Shown here: one piece after another, positions 1-11,923 of the stretch
How the letters are laid out: every line of letters starts with the position of its first letter
Numbering within the stretch: position 1 is the stretch's first letter
Assembly (NCBI GenBank): GCA_007115705.1
Contig: QXEO01001036.1
Location: forward strand, 372,001 to 436,000
DNA: 64,000 nt
Source: Dactylis glomerata
Lineage: Eukaryota; Streptophyta; Magnoliopsida; Poales; Poaceae
Reading direction: 5' to 3'
The notes under the pieces: model-generated
Database searches by the model: none
Told to the model about the DNA's origin: nothing
Seen by the model: only the letters and a program-made list of their open reading frames with translations
Program-made: the position numbers and the translations under genes

Positions 1-2161
1 TGACAAAGACAACCACCTCTCAAAATCAAGTTTTATCTCTCTGTTTTACAAATGAAAAGCTCTAGCACATGTTTAAATCACTGCTTCCCTCTGTGAAGGG
101 CCTTTCTTTTACTTTTATGTTGAGTCACCACCTTCTTTCTTTATGCACCATTAAGAGAGCATAGTTGTCATTCTTAGTGTGATATGCATTGTCCCAAAGT
201 TCATTTATTGATTCATATTGTTGGTTTCACTTGTTCTTAAATTATTTGTATCTAGTCGCCCTCTTAAACTTGAAGGTGTCCTATGCATTTATGTTTTGCT
301 CTCTTTGAAGGACAAGCTGAAAACCATTTGTATGTTTTTCCTTATGATTTGAACACACGTTTGACTTTCATTGTTTCATTATCATGATCTTTTGTTTGTG
401 TTCATTTGCATGTTTACAACATGGTTGCTAAGTTCTTATTGTCATGATTATATCTTTCATGCCCATGTTTTAAGTTCTATTGATCCCAGCTCACCAATGC
501 TTGCATATATGATCAAGATTGTGTAGGTGCATGTCACCTCAAAAATTATTCTTTTGTTATCACTTACCTACTCGAGGACGAGCAGGAGTTAAGCTTGGGG
601 ATGCTTGATACGTCTCAAACGTATCTATAATTTTTGATGCTCCATGCTTGTTTCTACACCATTTGCCTATTGTTTCGTTACACTTAGTGGCACTTTTATA
701 CATTTTCCGGAACTAACCTATTAACGAAGTGCCACAGTGCCAGTTTCCTGTTTTCTGCTATTTTTGTGTTTCAGAAGTGATACACAGGAAATATTCTCGG
801 AATTGGACGAAACAAGTTCCTGAAGACTTATATCACGGGGAAGCTTCCAGACATCCGAAGAAGAGACGGAGGAGGGCCACGTGGGCCCCACACGCACAGG
901 CGGCGCGGCCAGGCCCCTGGCCGCGCCACCCCTGTGTGAGGGGGCCTGGTCCCTCCTCTGACATCGCCCCTTCGCCTATAAAGACCCCCCGACGAGAAAA
1001 ACCTAAGGGCCCGATCAGTTTTCCAGAATACATCGCGATCCGCCACCGCCGTCGACCCGAAGATCGGGAGGGTCCAGAAGCTCTTCCCGGCACCCTGCCG
1101 GAGAGGGGAATCGCCACCGAAGGTCTTCTTCATCGCGATGCTTGCCTCCGGAGCGATGAGTGAGTAGTCTACCTTGGACTATGGGTCCATAGCAGTAGCT
1201 AGATGGTTGTCTTCTCCACCATGTGCTTCATGTTTAGATCTCATGAGCTGCCATACATGATTGAGATCACCGTTATGTAATTCTATGATGTTGGTTTGTT
1301 GGGATCCGATGAATATTGGTGTTTATGATTAAGTTGCTGTACTGAATTATATCTTTTGTTATCTCTATGTTGTTTATGATCTTGCATGCTCTCCGTTGTT
1401 AGTAGCTATCTTGGCCGAGTAGTTGCTAGTGACTCCAAGAGGGGGTATTTATGCTCGATAGTGGGTTCATGCCTCTATTTCACCTGGGGGAGTGACAGAA
1501 ACCTCTAAGGTGGTAGATGTGTTGTTGCTACTAGGGAGAAAACAACATTCATATGCTCAAGGGCATATGCTTTGTTTACATTACACACTTTGCTTAATGC
1601 AATTATCTGTTGTTCGCAACTTAATACTTCTAGGGTGTTCGGATGATATCCCCGGGAGTGGATTATTAGTCATAGATGCAGTTGGATGGCGGTCTATGTA
1701 TTTTGTTGTAATGCCCAGAGTAAATCTCATAGTGATCTTCTTGACATATCACGTTATCTTTATTCTATCAATTGCCCAACTGTAATTTGTTTACCCAGCA
1801 TGTTATTTTATCTATGGAGAGACACCACTAGTGAACTGTGGACCCCGGTCCTATTTTAATCATATTGCAATCACCTGTTTACTTTTCCCGCACTGTTTAC
1901 TTTACTCGCATACTCTACTGTTTTCCACTCGATACACTCATAACCTTTGTTTCAAGCAAACCGGTGAGATTGACAACCTCATCGCAAGTTGGGAACAAAG
2001 TATTTATTTGTGTGTGTGCAGGTTCCACAACACCTTCAGTCGTCATCGTCTCCCTTCTCCTGTTCGATAAACCTTGGTTTCTTAATTGAGGGAAAACTTG
2101 CTGCTACACTCATCATACCTTCCTCTTGGGTTCCCAACGGGCTGGTCATTCACCACGCACA
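1..2161 (+). mobile_element. 3' part of an LTR retrotransposon (internal tail plus 3' LTR)
   Basis: Positions 1-605 are AT-rich non-coding internal sequence that ends in a polypurine tract (AAGCTTGGGGATG near 591-604), and an LTR follows. The same internal tail and LTR occur in reverse complement at 48236-50400, so this is a second copy of that family in the opposite orientation. The 5' half lies left of the window. The element appears to have inserted into the LINE at 2162-5290, whose second ORF stops at the LTR edge. No coding sequence is seen in this part; short frames inside the LTR are not taken as genes. Confidence 0.85.
606..2161 (+). repeat. 3' LTR
   Basis: The LTR starts TGATACGTCTC directly after the polypurine tract and is taken to end at the CACA of 2158-2161, where similarity to the LTR at 48236-49856 fades. 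The left edge is firm. The right edge is uncertain by about 20 bases because the partner LTR and target-site duplication are outside the window. Confidence 0.8.
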
Positions 2162-2318
2162 AGGACAGTTTGCTCCCACATAAACTTGGAGTAGCATTAG
2201 TCTCCTGGATGCAGAGCACCGAGGGGGCGGCGGCAAGTGTGTGATCACGGACGGTGCTATACTTATCATCATCTCCCAGGCCACGCACGTTCCAGGAGAC
2301 AAACATGAGGTTTTTCAT
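2162..2318 (-). pseudogene. Start of LINE ORF2 (endonuclease N-terminus), truncated
   Basis: The minus-strand frame from the Met at 2318 reads MKNLMFVSWNVRGLGDDDK and later VLCIQETN. These are the first two conserved blocks of the APE-type endonuclease of plant LINEs (the SWNVRGLG start and the Q-E-T metal-binding Glu). The frame is cut after about 50 residues by the LTR element ending at 2161. Only the start of the domain remains. Confidence 0.75.
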
Positions 2319-2495
2319 AGGGCAATTATCCATTACACCAAACGACACCGTGGTTACCGAGCTACGGCGAGACACACAGGAGAGCTAAGATAGCTTACAA
2401 CAGAGACATCAGGGACAGGGACGACGGGGGGCTGGTAGGGGCCAGCCGCTAAAGCGCAGGCATGCGCATCGATCACACGGGAGTTCTTGGCAAAA

Positions 2496-5278
2496 CTAAT
2501 CATCGGACACCGCAGACGCCACTAACGATGAGCCGAGAGCCGCTGCACCAAGATTGGACACAGGCTTCACTCCCAGGGGGCTAGCGATAGCACGAAGGAT
2601 CTTGTTCTTGGAGACATGGGCCTGGAGTGCATCAGAGCAGCCCTTGAGGGCGTCCTGCAGCTCCCGACGCATGGTGGCTTTGGTGACAGCATCCACGTAC
2701 AGGGGGGCTTCGTTCTCAGCAATGCGCAGGCTCTTCTTTCTCTCGGCCACCTGTTTTGCCATCTCGCGCTTGGCCCGGCCTTTGGCCTTGCGCCTGTTAC
2801 GCGTCGAGCCGGCGACAGATTCCCAGTGATCCTCATCATCTGCCGTCGTGGCGTCCACAGCAGCAGACAGGACAGGAGCAGGGGTGTGCTGTGGAGTCCA
2901 CAGCAGTCGGCACCACGTCCGTCGCGTCGTTGGGCACAGCTCCCAGCGAGCTAAAGATGGAGGAGATAGTGCTGGCTTCTGAAGCCGACGGCGAGGACGC
3001 CGGCGACAGCGGCGGAGCGGTGAGGAAGAGCGTGCGTGGCACAAGGCTGCAGAGCAGGCGACTCACCCCGCCGTGGCGGCGCTCACTGAAACGGCTCGCC
3101 TCCCCCTCAGAGTCAGAGCGCTCGGAGCAAGGAGAAGCCGCAGCGTGAATGTATCCCACGGGGTAGCCAGGCAGGTGGGGGTGGTTGTGACGAAAAGTGG
3201 CGGGGGTGGTGGGGGCAAAAAGCGCTGGTAGACGCCGTTGACGAAGGAGTCAGCCCAGGACCAAACCCTGATGACGACCACTTTGGGGACACGAATCTGC
3301 ACCCCAGCAGTTTTAGGCCACAAATCATTGGGGACCTGCGCGGGGTCCTCCAACGCCACGACAGCCCTAACGGCCGCCAAGTCCATGCCGATGAGGCATA
3401 GCGGGTCGATCTCCAACAGTTGGCCAACGTTGGCCAGCGCCATGCGGATGCCGAGGGAGTTGATGTGCTCAGCGGGGAAGGGGGAGGCCCAGATCAAGGC
3501 GCACTGGAAGTTGCGCGTCGGAGCCCTAGCCACGGACTCCTCCCGGCCAAGGAAGATGTGCACATCATCGAAGACGATATCGCCGCACGCAATGGCCTCC
3601 TCACAATCTGCGTGGGAACGGAAGCGCGCGTACATCGCACCTATCCCAGAAGGCACCAGCTCGATCTGGAGCTGCGGCAGCGCCCGATAGAGGGCCAGGC
3701 CGATCCCGCCGGCGGGGGCAGAGAAGCCCGAGGGCGGGTCAGTGAAGCCCACGGCGAGGCGGCGCGCCGCCTCCATGTCTCCCGGTGGCATGAAGATCTC
3801 CTCCAGGTCTGGGCGAGCAGAAGAGTGGGGCAGGGAGTCACCTGAGGTCTGGGAGCTAACCTCAGAACCAGAGGAGGCCGAGGGCAAGGGGCTCGGCGGG
3901 AGCACAACGTGGACATCCCGGGAATCCAAGGGAATAGGAGGGTTGGCCGAGGAGCTCGCCCCAGTGTCCAGACGCCACTCAGAGAGGCGACGGCCAGGGG
4001 AGAGTGGCAGCATGGGGATGGGACTGACGGTGGGGCGGCGAAGGGTGGGCGCATCTGTGGCAGCAGGGTAAGGGGCGGTGTGGAGCGGTGGGGACGTGGG
4101 GGAGACTGGGGATGGCGGCGTGGGCGTGGTGGTAGGCCAGGATGCAGCGCAGGGTGGCGGGCTATGGGCGATGCGCAGCGGAGGAACGGAGGCGGAACGG
4201 CTCCGAAACATGGTGCACGCGCGAGCACGGTGGCCTGAGCAGCCAGAGTCACGGCAATGAACAGGGTCGCGGTAGCCTCGCACCTTATGCTCAGGCGAGA
4301 GGCAGCGGAAGCAGCCGTGGAGCGATAGTTTTCGGGGAGAGCGTGGAGTGGGGGGCGGGGTGGGTGGTGCGGGGGTAAGAAAGGCGTCGAGGTACGAGCA
4401 GTGGGTGGCGAAGGGACGTGGAGTGAAGGCGCATGGGGGAGCCGGGGCAGCGCAGTCAAGGCTAGCCGGGGGCTCCGCGGCGGGGGCGTGTCTCGTACTG
4501 ACGGGACAACAGGGCATTAAAGGCTCCGCGGCGGGAGCAGGTTCGAGCGCAGAAAGGTAGACACCTGAGTGGACATCCGGCGTTACAGCTGGGTTTAATT
4601 CAGGCATGGGCGCAGGCAGAATCCCGGGCGCAGCACTGGGCAACGGATTTCTCCTACGAAACTTAGGCTTGGTGGGTGGGCGCCTTAACTGCACCGGTGG
4701 GAGCAAAGTTTGAATCGATGAAGCAGCGCACCAGGCGGCGTCCATGGAGGAGTGAAACCGAAACTTGATCTGCATCTGCCAAGAACCCCGCGCAACGACG
4801 AAACGCCCGACATTGCGGCTAGCGAAATTAGTCACAAAGATGTTATCTTCTACCCTAGCGACGACGAGACGGTCAGAACCCGCCCCAAGGAAGTGGTTCA
4901 GAATTTTTTGGACGCAAACTGTGGTGAAACACGGCGAAGCAAACGGCAGCGTGATCCAAACCACACCGGCGGTGACCGAGGAGAGCGCGGAGGATGGGCA
5001 GAAGGACACTAGGGAGTGGAAGGATGAGAGAATGTAGGACTTGAACCGCTCACCAGGAGTGCCCGCAGCAATGGAGGTCCGTCCTCGATCCACGCCACGC
5101 GAGAGCGTCTTCGATTCGCCGCCGGGAGTGGTTGCCCGGCGCGCAGGAGCTCCGAGAGCGGTGGGTTGGCTGGTGGGAGAGGGCGGGGGGGCGTGGCGCC
5201 GGCGGAGGTGGGAGAAGCTGACTCGCGGGGGTCGCCATGGGCGTCGCCCAGGGCGTCGCAGGAGCTACTCATCTCCAA
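2496..5278 (-). pseudogene. LINE ORF1 (gag-like nucleic-acid-binding protein), frameshifted
   Basis: The N-terminal frame starts at 5278 (MEMSSSCDALGDAHG). The longest open stretch, 676 codons at 3063-5093, is in another frame, and the C-terminal basic, Ala-rich part is in a third frame (2496-3044), so at least two frameshifts are present. Near the middle is a zinc-knuckle-like motif, CFRCLSPEHKVRGY followed by CSGHRARAC. The last ligand of the first knuckle is Tyr instead of Cys. The region between is Pro/Ser-rich. In plant L1 elements this protein binds the element RNA. The copy is almost certainly inactive. Confidence 0.75.
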
Positions 5279-5290
5279 ATCAGAGGAAGT

Positions 5291-5659
5291 ATGACTTGCT
5301 AATCTGTACCATGTACTATGATGATGGATGAACGGTAAGTATTATCGCCTGATCCTTTCCCTGGTTTATGCACATGCAGTGCTTTTGTTCCCCACATGTT
5401 AATCAATCATGATATATTTGTTGCATTCTACCTGAATATTTTATATGCTATGGATAAAACGGCCGCGTTGATCTAGAGTCAGCCAAATGTTGCTACATCC
5501 GCAAGTTTTGGGGCAACATTCACTTCGCTAACACACCATAAAGGGCAGAGCATGAGTTGATCGCCACAAGGCTTCGTGCATGGCCAACAATCGTGCCTAT
5601 CCAGGATGACCCAACGAACAGTTCGAGACGAAAAAAGCAGAAACAAGCAAGAGTATATT
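5291..5659 (+). repeat. Remnant of duplication unit 0: 3' flank of a P-type gene
   Basis: This stretch matches 18310-18610 and 62745-63045, which lie just downstream of P1 and P2. Shared landmarks are TACCATGTACT, AAGTATTATC, GCATTCTACCT, AAGGGCAGAGCA and TATCCAGGATGACCCAAC. It therefore marks the end of an earlier duplication unit whose P gene would lie to the left, beyond the LINE and LTR insertions. No gene is seen in it. Confidence 0.8.
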
Positions 5660-8600
5660 TTTTTCTATACGAAACTCCAGAAAAGGAGTTCCAGGTTCCA
5701 CTCTTGAAACAATAGCAGAACAAACATTTTTAGGTGTCTGGCACCCAACAGAAAAATAAAATAAAATGACCTCCAGCCTAGAAACAACCAACAAACAAAC
5801 AGAAATGATCACTTGAACAGAAGCAACTGAAGCATATATTGGTTGTTGTGACAAACACACCAACCTAACCAAAACCAAACCGGAAGACCTAGTTTAAGCC
5901 AAGTTGAAATACAAAACCATAACTATTAGTATTACAATTAGAATAGCAAAGCTCCATGTCTTCCGAAGCCCTACATTTGAATTTCACATCTGCTCTTCAT
6001 CCTTCCTATTCTTCAGAGTCCCACTCTGCTCCCATGATTTAAAGCCTGACGTTGCTCGACGTCCTTCTGTGCATCTCTAGAGCTAGTGCCTGCAATTTTC
6101 CAAATCCTTCCATTACTATTATTTTGTCATGTTCTTTTTGAAGCCTCGGGGAGTACCTTAGAAAAGAACAAGCATAACAAACTAACTCTGCTAGTGACTT
6201 GATCAGTTTCTTTTCATAACAGAGCAGCCAACCCAACAACATGAATATTTACCAAGTTCCTAGCATCTCTGGGAATCCAATCAAAATATTGTGTAAAATT
6301 TCCTGGTTGATCAAAAGCCGCTATGGCTAAACTTACCACACTCCACATATATTTTGCAGCCGGGCACAAGAAAAACAAATGATGTATATTTTCATCACAA
6401 AACCTGCATTTTAAATCACCTCTCGAATCTCTCCTAAACTTATTGTCTTCGGTTGCAGTTGCATTATGCCATATCAGCCGTAACCAAATCTTTTTTTTTG
6501 GTAGAATTTTTTATTTCCATAAATGTTCAAAATTCCTATTGACCCAAACTTTAGCTAGTTTTTTATACATGCTTTTTCCTCTAAACAACCCTTTATTATT
6601 CATTTTCCACACTGCTCTATCATTCTCCCCATCCAGAGGATGGGTTAACAAAAGATCTTTCGTCCTAGTTTGTTGGTTCTATTATTTTCATCTAACCATC
6701 TTCTTAAAGAAAAGTTCAAATTCAAAAATGTCACCTCTTTAACTAATGTTTTACTACAAACTTCATAAAGATCACTAAAAGTTCTTTTCAATTGCAAGGG
6801 TAATCACCAAGAATCATTCAAGAAGCTTGTAACTTCCCCATTACCAACCTTCATTTTTTTCTAAGTAAATTCCTTTAATTTTCAAAAGTTCAAACTAACA
6901 AGATAAATCACCTTGCACTGATTCTATTTGATGAATAGGTTTACCTCTCACATATTTGGCTTTAACTAACTCTTGCCACAAACCCTCTTTATTTTCTAGT
7001 TTTCACCACCACTTTACCGACAAGATAGTATTCATTTCTCCAAATATGTAATTCCTAGTCCTCCCTTCTCTTTGGTCTACAAATAAGAGACCACTTGAAC
7101 ATATGACATTTTCTTATAGAACTCCCACCATGCAAGAAAAATCCTCTTTGTCTTATAACTAGCTTAAAATTAATTGTTTTGTGAAACATGAACATAGACA
7201 TGTAATAAACTATCCCACTATTTAGTGAAGAACCTATCAAAACTTTCCTTCAGACCAAGGACATAGATCCTCCATGCCAACCATCCAAGTTTTTCTTCAT
7301 TTTCCTCAATAAAATGCAAATCCTTAACTCTTATTCTAGACCCACTTACCGGAGCTCCTAAATATTTGATTGTCCAAAACCCCATTTGGCAATCAAAAAT
7401 GTCTGCATACATTTCCAGCTTAACTTTATCCTCTAAAGTCAATAAAATTTCACTCTTATCAATATTTCTTTTGAGATCAGCCATGTTCTCATACAATTGC
7501 ATCTCTATGGTGTCATCTGCATATTAAAGTATCGCCACACCTAGATAAAATGTGGCACCAAGCCACAAACCAACCCATTCACCTGAGATTTTCTGAACAT
7601 TTTAGCCAAACTATTTGTAACTGTATTAAAAATCTGAGGTGACAAAGGGTCACTCGGCCCTGCTTAACTCTATGTGTCCCAAAATACGTCCCTGAAATAT
7701 TATGTATCTTAACACACAGAGTACTTCCCATGACCATTGCTTTTATCCAACCACACCAAATGGCATTGAAACCACTTTCTGCAACCATTCAAACAAGAAC
7801 TCCCAATTTATCTTATTATATGCTTTTTCAAAATCTATTTTTAAATCCACTCCTTGTTGCTTTTCATGTTTTGTGTCATCTAAAATTTCATGCAAGGAAA
7901 GTACTCCATCCATAATATCTCTAATAAAGGTATTTTGACAAGGAAGAATAATTTTTTTAAGCACATGATCCAATCTAATCGACAAGACTTTTGGAAAGAT
8001 CTTGAAACACACATTTAAAAAGCAGATTGGTCTAAACTACTTTAAATTGTCAGCCCCTTTCTTCTTTGGGATCAAAGTTTTAATACCATAGTTTAATCTG
8101 GTCAGTTCAAACTTTCCTAAATAAAGATCACAAAAAAGAACTACAAGTTCATCTGTAATAATTTCCCAACAATCATTGTAAAACTTTGTAGGAATCCCAT
8201 CTGGTCCTGCAACTTTATTTTTCTCCATTTGAAAAAACAGCTTCTCTTACTTCTTACTCATCAAAGTCAAATTTAAATTATATTTTCTGCTAACTTTTTC
8301 ATCTTCAGTTCAGAGCAAATCATCCAAGTCAAAGTCATTTTGTATTGAATGTCGAAACAAGTCTCTGTAATATTTTGTAGCATGATCAAGAATCAGTTTA
8401 TCACCATTTATTTCTTCATGTTCTTTTCAATCTAAGAATAGAGTTCGTCCTCTTTTTACCATTAGCTAATCTATGAAAACACTTAGTGTTGTTATCCCTG
8501 TTAAATTCCATCTTTCACTAGATTTACTATACCAGGAAAGTTCATGTGTCTCATAAAGATCTAGCAATTCTTTTTTTAAATCCGCTCTCAAAGCCAATTG

Positions 8601-10120
8601 TGTGTCACTTAAAGTCTGAATTTCTTCCAAGATTTCCAAATCTTGCAAGCATAAAATGATTTCTTTCTTTTAAATGACTTGCTCTTACATTCACACCCAA
8701 CCTTCAAGTATTTACTCATACAAAAAAACATCTAACGTATCTTTACCTCTAACTAGAAGAAACCAAGCTTTTTAACCCTCTCTAAGAAATCCTCTTGATT
8801 TTCTAAAACAGTTCATATCTAAATTCCTTAACTGGTTTGACATGATTATTAACTTGATAATGAAAGGATTATAATCTGAATTATTTCTAGGAATTTTATG
8901 CACCATAGCAAAGGAAACAAATTCTTCCAAAATCTTGAAACTATTGCCCTATCGAGCTTTTCCAAAGTATGATTTTTCTGATTACTAGGCCAAGTGAACA
9001 AACCACCAATAATTTCAATTTCTCAACTCATATAGATTAATCACCTCAACAAGTTAAAATCCCTCCCAACTAAAAAAGGGAAGCTCTGGTTAGAACACAT
9101 AGTAGCTAAGTCAGCAAGAAATTTCTCTTTATCTTCTTATTGAGTTGTGCCATAAACTCTTACCAAAACCCAGAAAATATTCAACTTCTTATTCAACACA
9201 AATTCTCTAAAAAATATACTTACCAGTTGGGAAATTAATAATATCAAATCTATCCAAACAAATTCCACCCAGACTACTGTCTAGATGGCAACCAATGCCA
9301 TGTGAAATTACCACGGGTCTATTTGGTTTGTGCCCAAAATTGCCCTACCAAAATTTTGGCTAGCCAATATTTTGGTTGAGCTATTCCTTGCCCACAAGTT
9401 TGGCCAACATTGGCTAAAAAATGAACTAGCGTTTATAGTGGGGCATTGGCAAGCCAAAAAGTTAGCAACTATCCAAACAAGAACCAATCTTTTGGTCATG
9501 ACCAAAAAATTGGTAGGGTATGCTTTGGTAGCAATCCAAACACACCCCACATCTACCCAACTTTCACAAAAAGCCATCTTAGAAATTCTTAAGCATGGTT
9601 TCTTGAATCCCTACAAATTCTATATTCTATTCATTGATATTAAAAAAAAGACCACAAAACCCTTTTTCACTCCCCTTTCGTTTTTCCTCTAGTCCTTGTG
9701 TACACTGAAGAACCCATCTCAGTAACACTTGAGGAACTAGAGGCATCAGCAACACCTAGCTCCTGATTCAACTTACGAGTAGACCTTCTCTTATCACAAT
9801 CTAAAGCAACTTCACTTTTCCTTCCCTTCTTTTTTCTCACAACAGGAGTAAGAATATCCTCATCGCTACCCTCACACTTCCAACACAAATAAACAACATC
9901 TTGGGCTAGCAGGTTTGATTATGAACTTCATTTAGACGATTACCACCCATTTTTTATCCAAGCATATCTAGCCTTTCTAAAGCCCTAGAAACAATGTCAT
10001 AATAGTCTAGAATGGAAAAGAGTTTGAGTTTTTATTCTATTACCTTCTGAGTCCTTTTGTTCAGCTCTTCTATTGCAATGTCCTGAACCTTCCCATGCCT
10101 TCCTGGTAGTCTGGCACATT
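5660..10120 (-). mobile_element. Degenerate L1-type LINE, minus strand
   Basis: Decayed ORF fragments appear in the expected LINE order on the minus strand. They are an ORF1 tail (9667-9888); the pre-RT block KNKVAGPDGIP (8037-8228); an RT block with KIDFEKAYNKINWEF (7743-8012); YADD at 7512-7523 directly after an in-frame stop; KYLGAPVSG (7218-7502); and the C-terminal tail (6039-6242). The arrangement resembles the LINE at 31188-47315. The edges were set by comparison with the uninterrupted duplication copies at about 18605 and 63040. Many stops and frameshifts show it is old and inactive. A MITE sits inside at 9315-9547. Confidence 0.8.
9315..9547. mobile_element. MITE with about 45-bp imperfect terminal inverted repeats
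   Basis: The left end GGGTCTATTTGGTTTG and the reverse complement of the right end GGGTGTGTTTGGATTG pair imperfectly. A second internal pair also matches (CCCTACCAAAATTTTGG against CCAAAAAATTGGTAGGG). The 233-bp unit has no coding capacity and interrupts the decayed LINE. No clear target-site duplication was found, so the superfamily (hAT or Harbinger) is open. Confidence 0.6.
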
Positions 10121-10475
10121 TCCATGTATTGTTGATTCTTGATGCTCATCCTCATGTCATCTAAGATCCACAAAGCAAATTAAAGGGATCACCACTCCTA
10201 AAATAGGTTCGCATCAAATTTCATCTTTTACGTTTTCACAAGGCAAGAAAAACTTTAGTCTTTCATTAACAAGTAGCAAAATAACCAATGTGGTCATAAC
10301 TAATGGGCATCATCAATTAATCAGTGCTCCCCCAAAAGCAGATGATGGTTATACTCTCTTAAAACTAGGGTTCACTTGCATCTATGCTCCACCCATTTGT
10401 TTCTAAAGCAAGTAGGTCAATCTAGAGCGCAGAAATGGAGTACGCTTCTCAATGACCATCCATGGTGTTTCCTGT
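10121..10475 (-). repeat. Duplicated 3' flank of gene B, unit 1
   Basis: This stretch matches 18650-18800 plus 20100-21632, and also 63080-63481. It sits 3' of the B exon on the minus strand and may be its 3' UTR. Shared landmarks are AAGGCAAGAAAAACTTTAG, GGGCATCATCAATTAATCA and CACTTGCATCTATGCTCCACC. No independent gene is seen. Confidence 0.7.
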
Positions 10476-10664
10476 TCAAGATGATGTCCCCTCGCCTGCT
10501 TCTAAATTTGAATGTAAGTTCTTGACAGGCTTGCTTCGAGTACATTTCATTCATCAAGGTTTAGGTCGTCGTCGTCATCCATATCTTTGCCATCTGGCTC
10601 CTCGATCGCCCTCCTTGCCATTAGAGGTTGATGAGCTTGGGACCTCATCCTGACTTTTCTTGTC
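10476..10664 (-). pseudogene. Terminal exon of unknown acidic protein B, copy 1, frameshifted
   Basis: This is the counterpart of the B2 and B3 exons (21633-21821, 63482-63670). It starts after the same splice-acceptor-like TTTTGCAG and begins DKKSQDEVPSSSTSNGKEGD. A one-base gain then shifts the frame and a stop follows about ten codons later. The acidic tail is still readable in the next frame (DGKDMDDDDDLNLDE) but ends at a TGA where B2 and B3 have TTA (Leu). A compensating one-base loss lies further downstream. I infer a disabled copy. The protein family is not recognised. Confidence 0.55.
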
Positions 10665-11680
10665 CTGCAAAAGGAAGTGTAGAACATAAACATCAATACA
10701 GAGAATAACGTACTGAATACAATTTGTGCAAACCAGCCTGCATTCCAGATGTCGGGCAATTTTCATTTTGCACATGTTTATGTTGCTTCATTCTCTACTT
10801 CTCTCAAGGGTGCAACTTATGCAAGTACATATCTTTGAACTCCATTCCTACTTGCCCGAGAAAGATGCGCCTGCGAGTATTCTAATTGCCATGAGATCAC
10901 TTTCTCAAACATTTTTCCTCCGATCGTTCATACTTCAACACCTTTACCACTAAATATTTTATACTTGCATAGGCCGAGGTTACTAGGTTACCATTTTCTG
11001 CAACATCTATGTTAGATTTGGCCATTTACAAAAAGAATTACTAGCAAGGTGTTCAAGATAGTATTTCTCTCCAACACTTACATTTTTTTTACCAAAGTAT
11101 GTATTTTGGACATTAACAAAGTGTTCAAGATACTTTTTTTGACCACCAATTCACACTAGACTATATGCATCCTGAGGTGAATGAAGTTTCCATTTTATAA
11201 TACTTCTGTTAAACATATTGCCCGACTTGAAATTATATTTCTTGACCAATCTAGTAATAACAATTTGCTGTTTTGTAAGCTAGTAAAGTTTTCTACAGAA
11301 GGTCAAAATCAGAAATATGTCACTAGGAAAAATACTTATATTGTGGATCGGATTATATATCAGGGAAAGTAGCCATAACACGGGATTAACAGTTCCCTGA
11401 TGAAGATAAGTTACCCTATTGGCGTGCTCTCTAAAGAAAAACTGTTCCCTGATAACTGATTAGACTATCATTGATCGTTCTTCACGAATGCTTTCAAAAA
11501 CCCCTGCTCAATGAGTGTGATTGTGAGAGCTCACAGTGAGAAGTGACTCTGATCCCACTCACATCAGAACAAATAACCCACATGCCACATGACTCCAAAG
11601 AACTTATTCCCGGGGCCATATACAGAGCTAAAAGAAATAAGAACGCACAGCCTATCAGAACGTGCTTAAAGAGCTTGCGC
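10665..11680. repeat. Duplicated spacer between gene B and gene C, unit 1
   Basis: The part next to B (about 10740-11060) is repeated at 22590-22920 and partly at 63755-63830. The part next to C (about 11355-11680) is repeated at 28741-29024, where it is the upstream region of C2. B and C are transcribed away from each other here, so both may have regulatory sequence in it. Upstream exons of B must lie in or beyond this spacer if B is a real gene, but I could not identify any. Confidence 0.6.
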
Positions 11681-11688
11681 TATAAATA
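11681..11688 (+). promoter_or_regulatory. TATA box of C1
   Basis: TATAAATA lies 95 bases before the C1 start codon. The same box and flanks (TTGCGCTATAAATAAGCTC) are conserved before C2. The spacing fits a short 5' UTR of about 60 bases. Confidence 0.75.
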
Positions 11689-11782
11689 AGCTCCGCCTCG
11701 CATACTCCATTCCCAAACCAGCTCTCGCCTTCCCAGCAACACAAACCACTCGAATCTCAAGCCCGGAGAGGTCAGAGGAGCA

Positions 11783-11923
11783 ATGGAGTACGGGTACCCC
11801 AGCAACAGCCCCAACAGCAAAGAGAAGAGGCCGCCGCTCAAGAGGGGCCAGGTTAAGGTGCAAATAGTAAAGACCCTGGGTAGCCTTGTGGTGCCGGGCG
11901 CCAGGAACAGTTTCAGAAGATGA
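11783..11923 (+). CDS. Small basic peptide C1 (46 aa), RGQ-motif family, function unknown
   Basis: The frame begins MEYGYPSNSPNSKEKRPP and ends GARNSFRR. It carries the core PPLKRGQVKVQIVK at residues 17-30. Ten Lys/Arg against two Glu make it strongly basic. There is no signal peptide, membrane segment or Cys. The start is the first ATG after the TATA box and matches the start of C2. Against C2 the last 16 residues are identical although four codons differ silently, which is strong evidence for a translated gene. It is a single exon with a conserved 3' flank. It lies upstream of P1 on the same strand, and P1 shares the RGQ core. I do not recognise the family. It looks like other short cytosolic or nuclear plant proteins, and no role is assigned. 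Confidence 0.7.
   Translation: MEYGYPSNSPNSKEKRPPLKRGQVKVQIVKTLGSLVVPGARNSFRR

Larger units (their letters stand above)
2162..5290 (-). mobile_element. L1-type LINE, interrupted; ORF1 and start of ORF2
   Basis: Read on the minus strand this is the GC-rich 5' part of a plant non-LTR retrotransposon: an ORF1 with a CCHC-like cluster, then the first residues of an endonuclease-reverse transcriptase ORF. The rest of ORF2, the 3' UTR and the poly-A tail would lie beyond the LTR element at 1-2161, outside the window. The right edge is set where similarity to the duplicated P 3' flank begins (about 5290). I did not find a target-site duplication. Its ORF1 is unlike that of the LINE at 31188-47315, so it belongs to a different family. 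Confidence 0.8.

Noticed and set aside
729..1163. 144-codon frame rich in Arg and Pro
   Set aside because: It lies wholly inside the LTR and has no domain. The matching LTRs at 48236 and 53549 do not keep the frame.
11440..11510. TTC/GAA words resembling a heat-shock element upstream of C1
   Set aside because: One of the three blocks is imperfect in C1 and a different one is broken in C2, so the site is not conserved.
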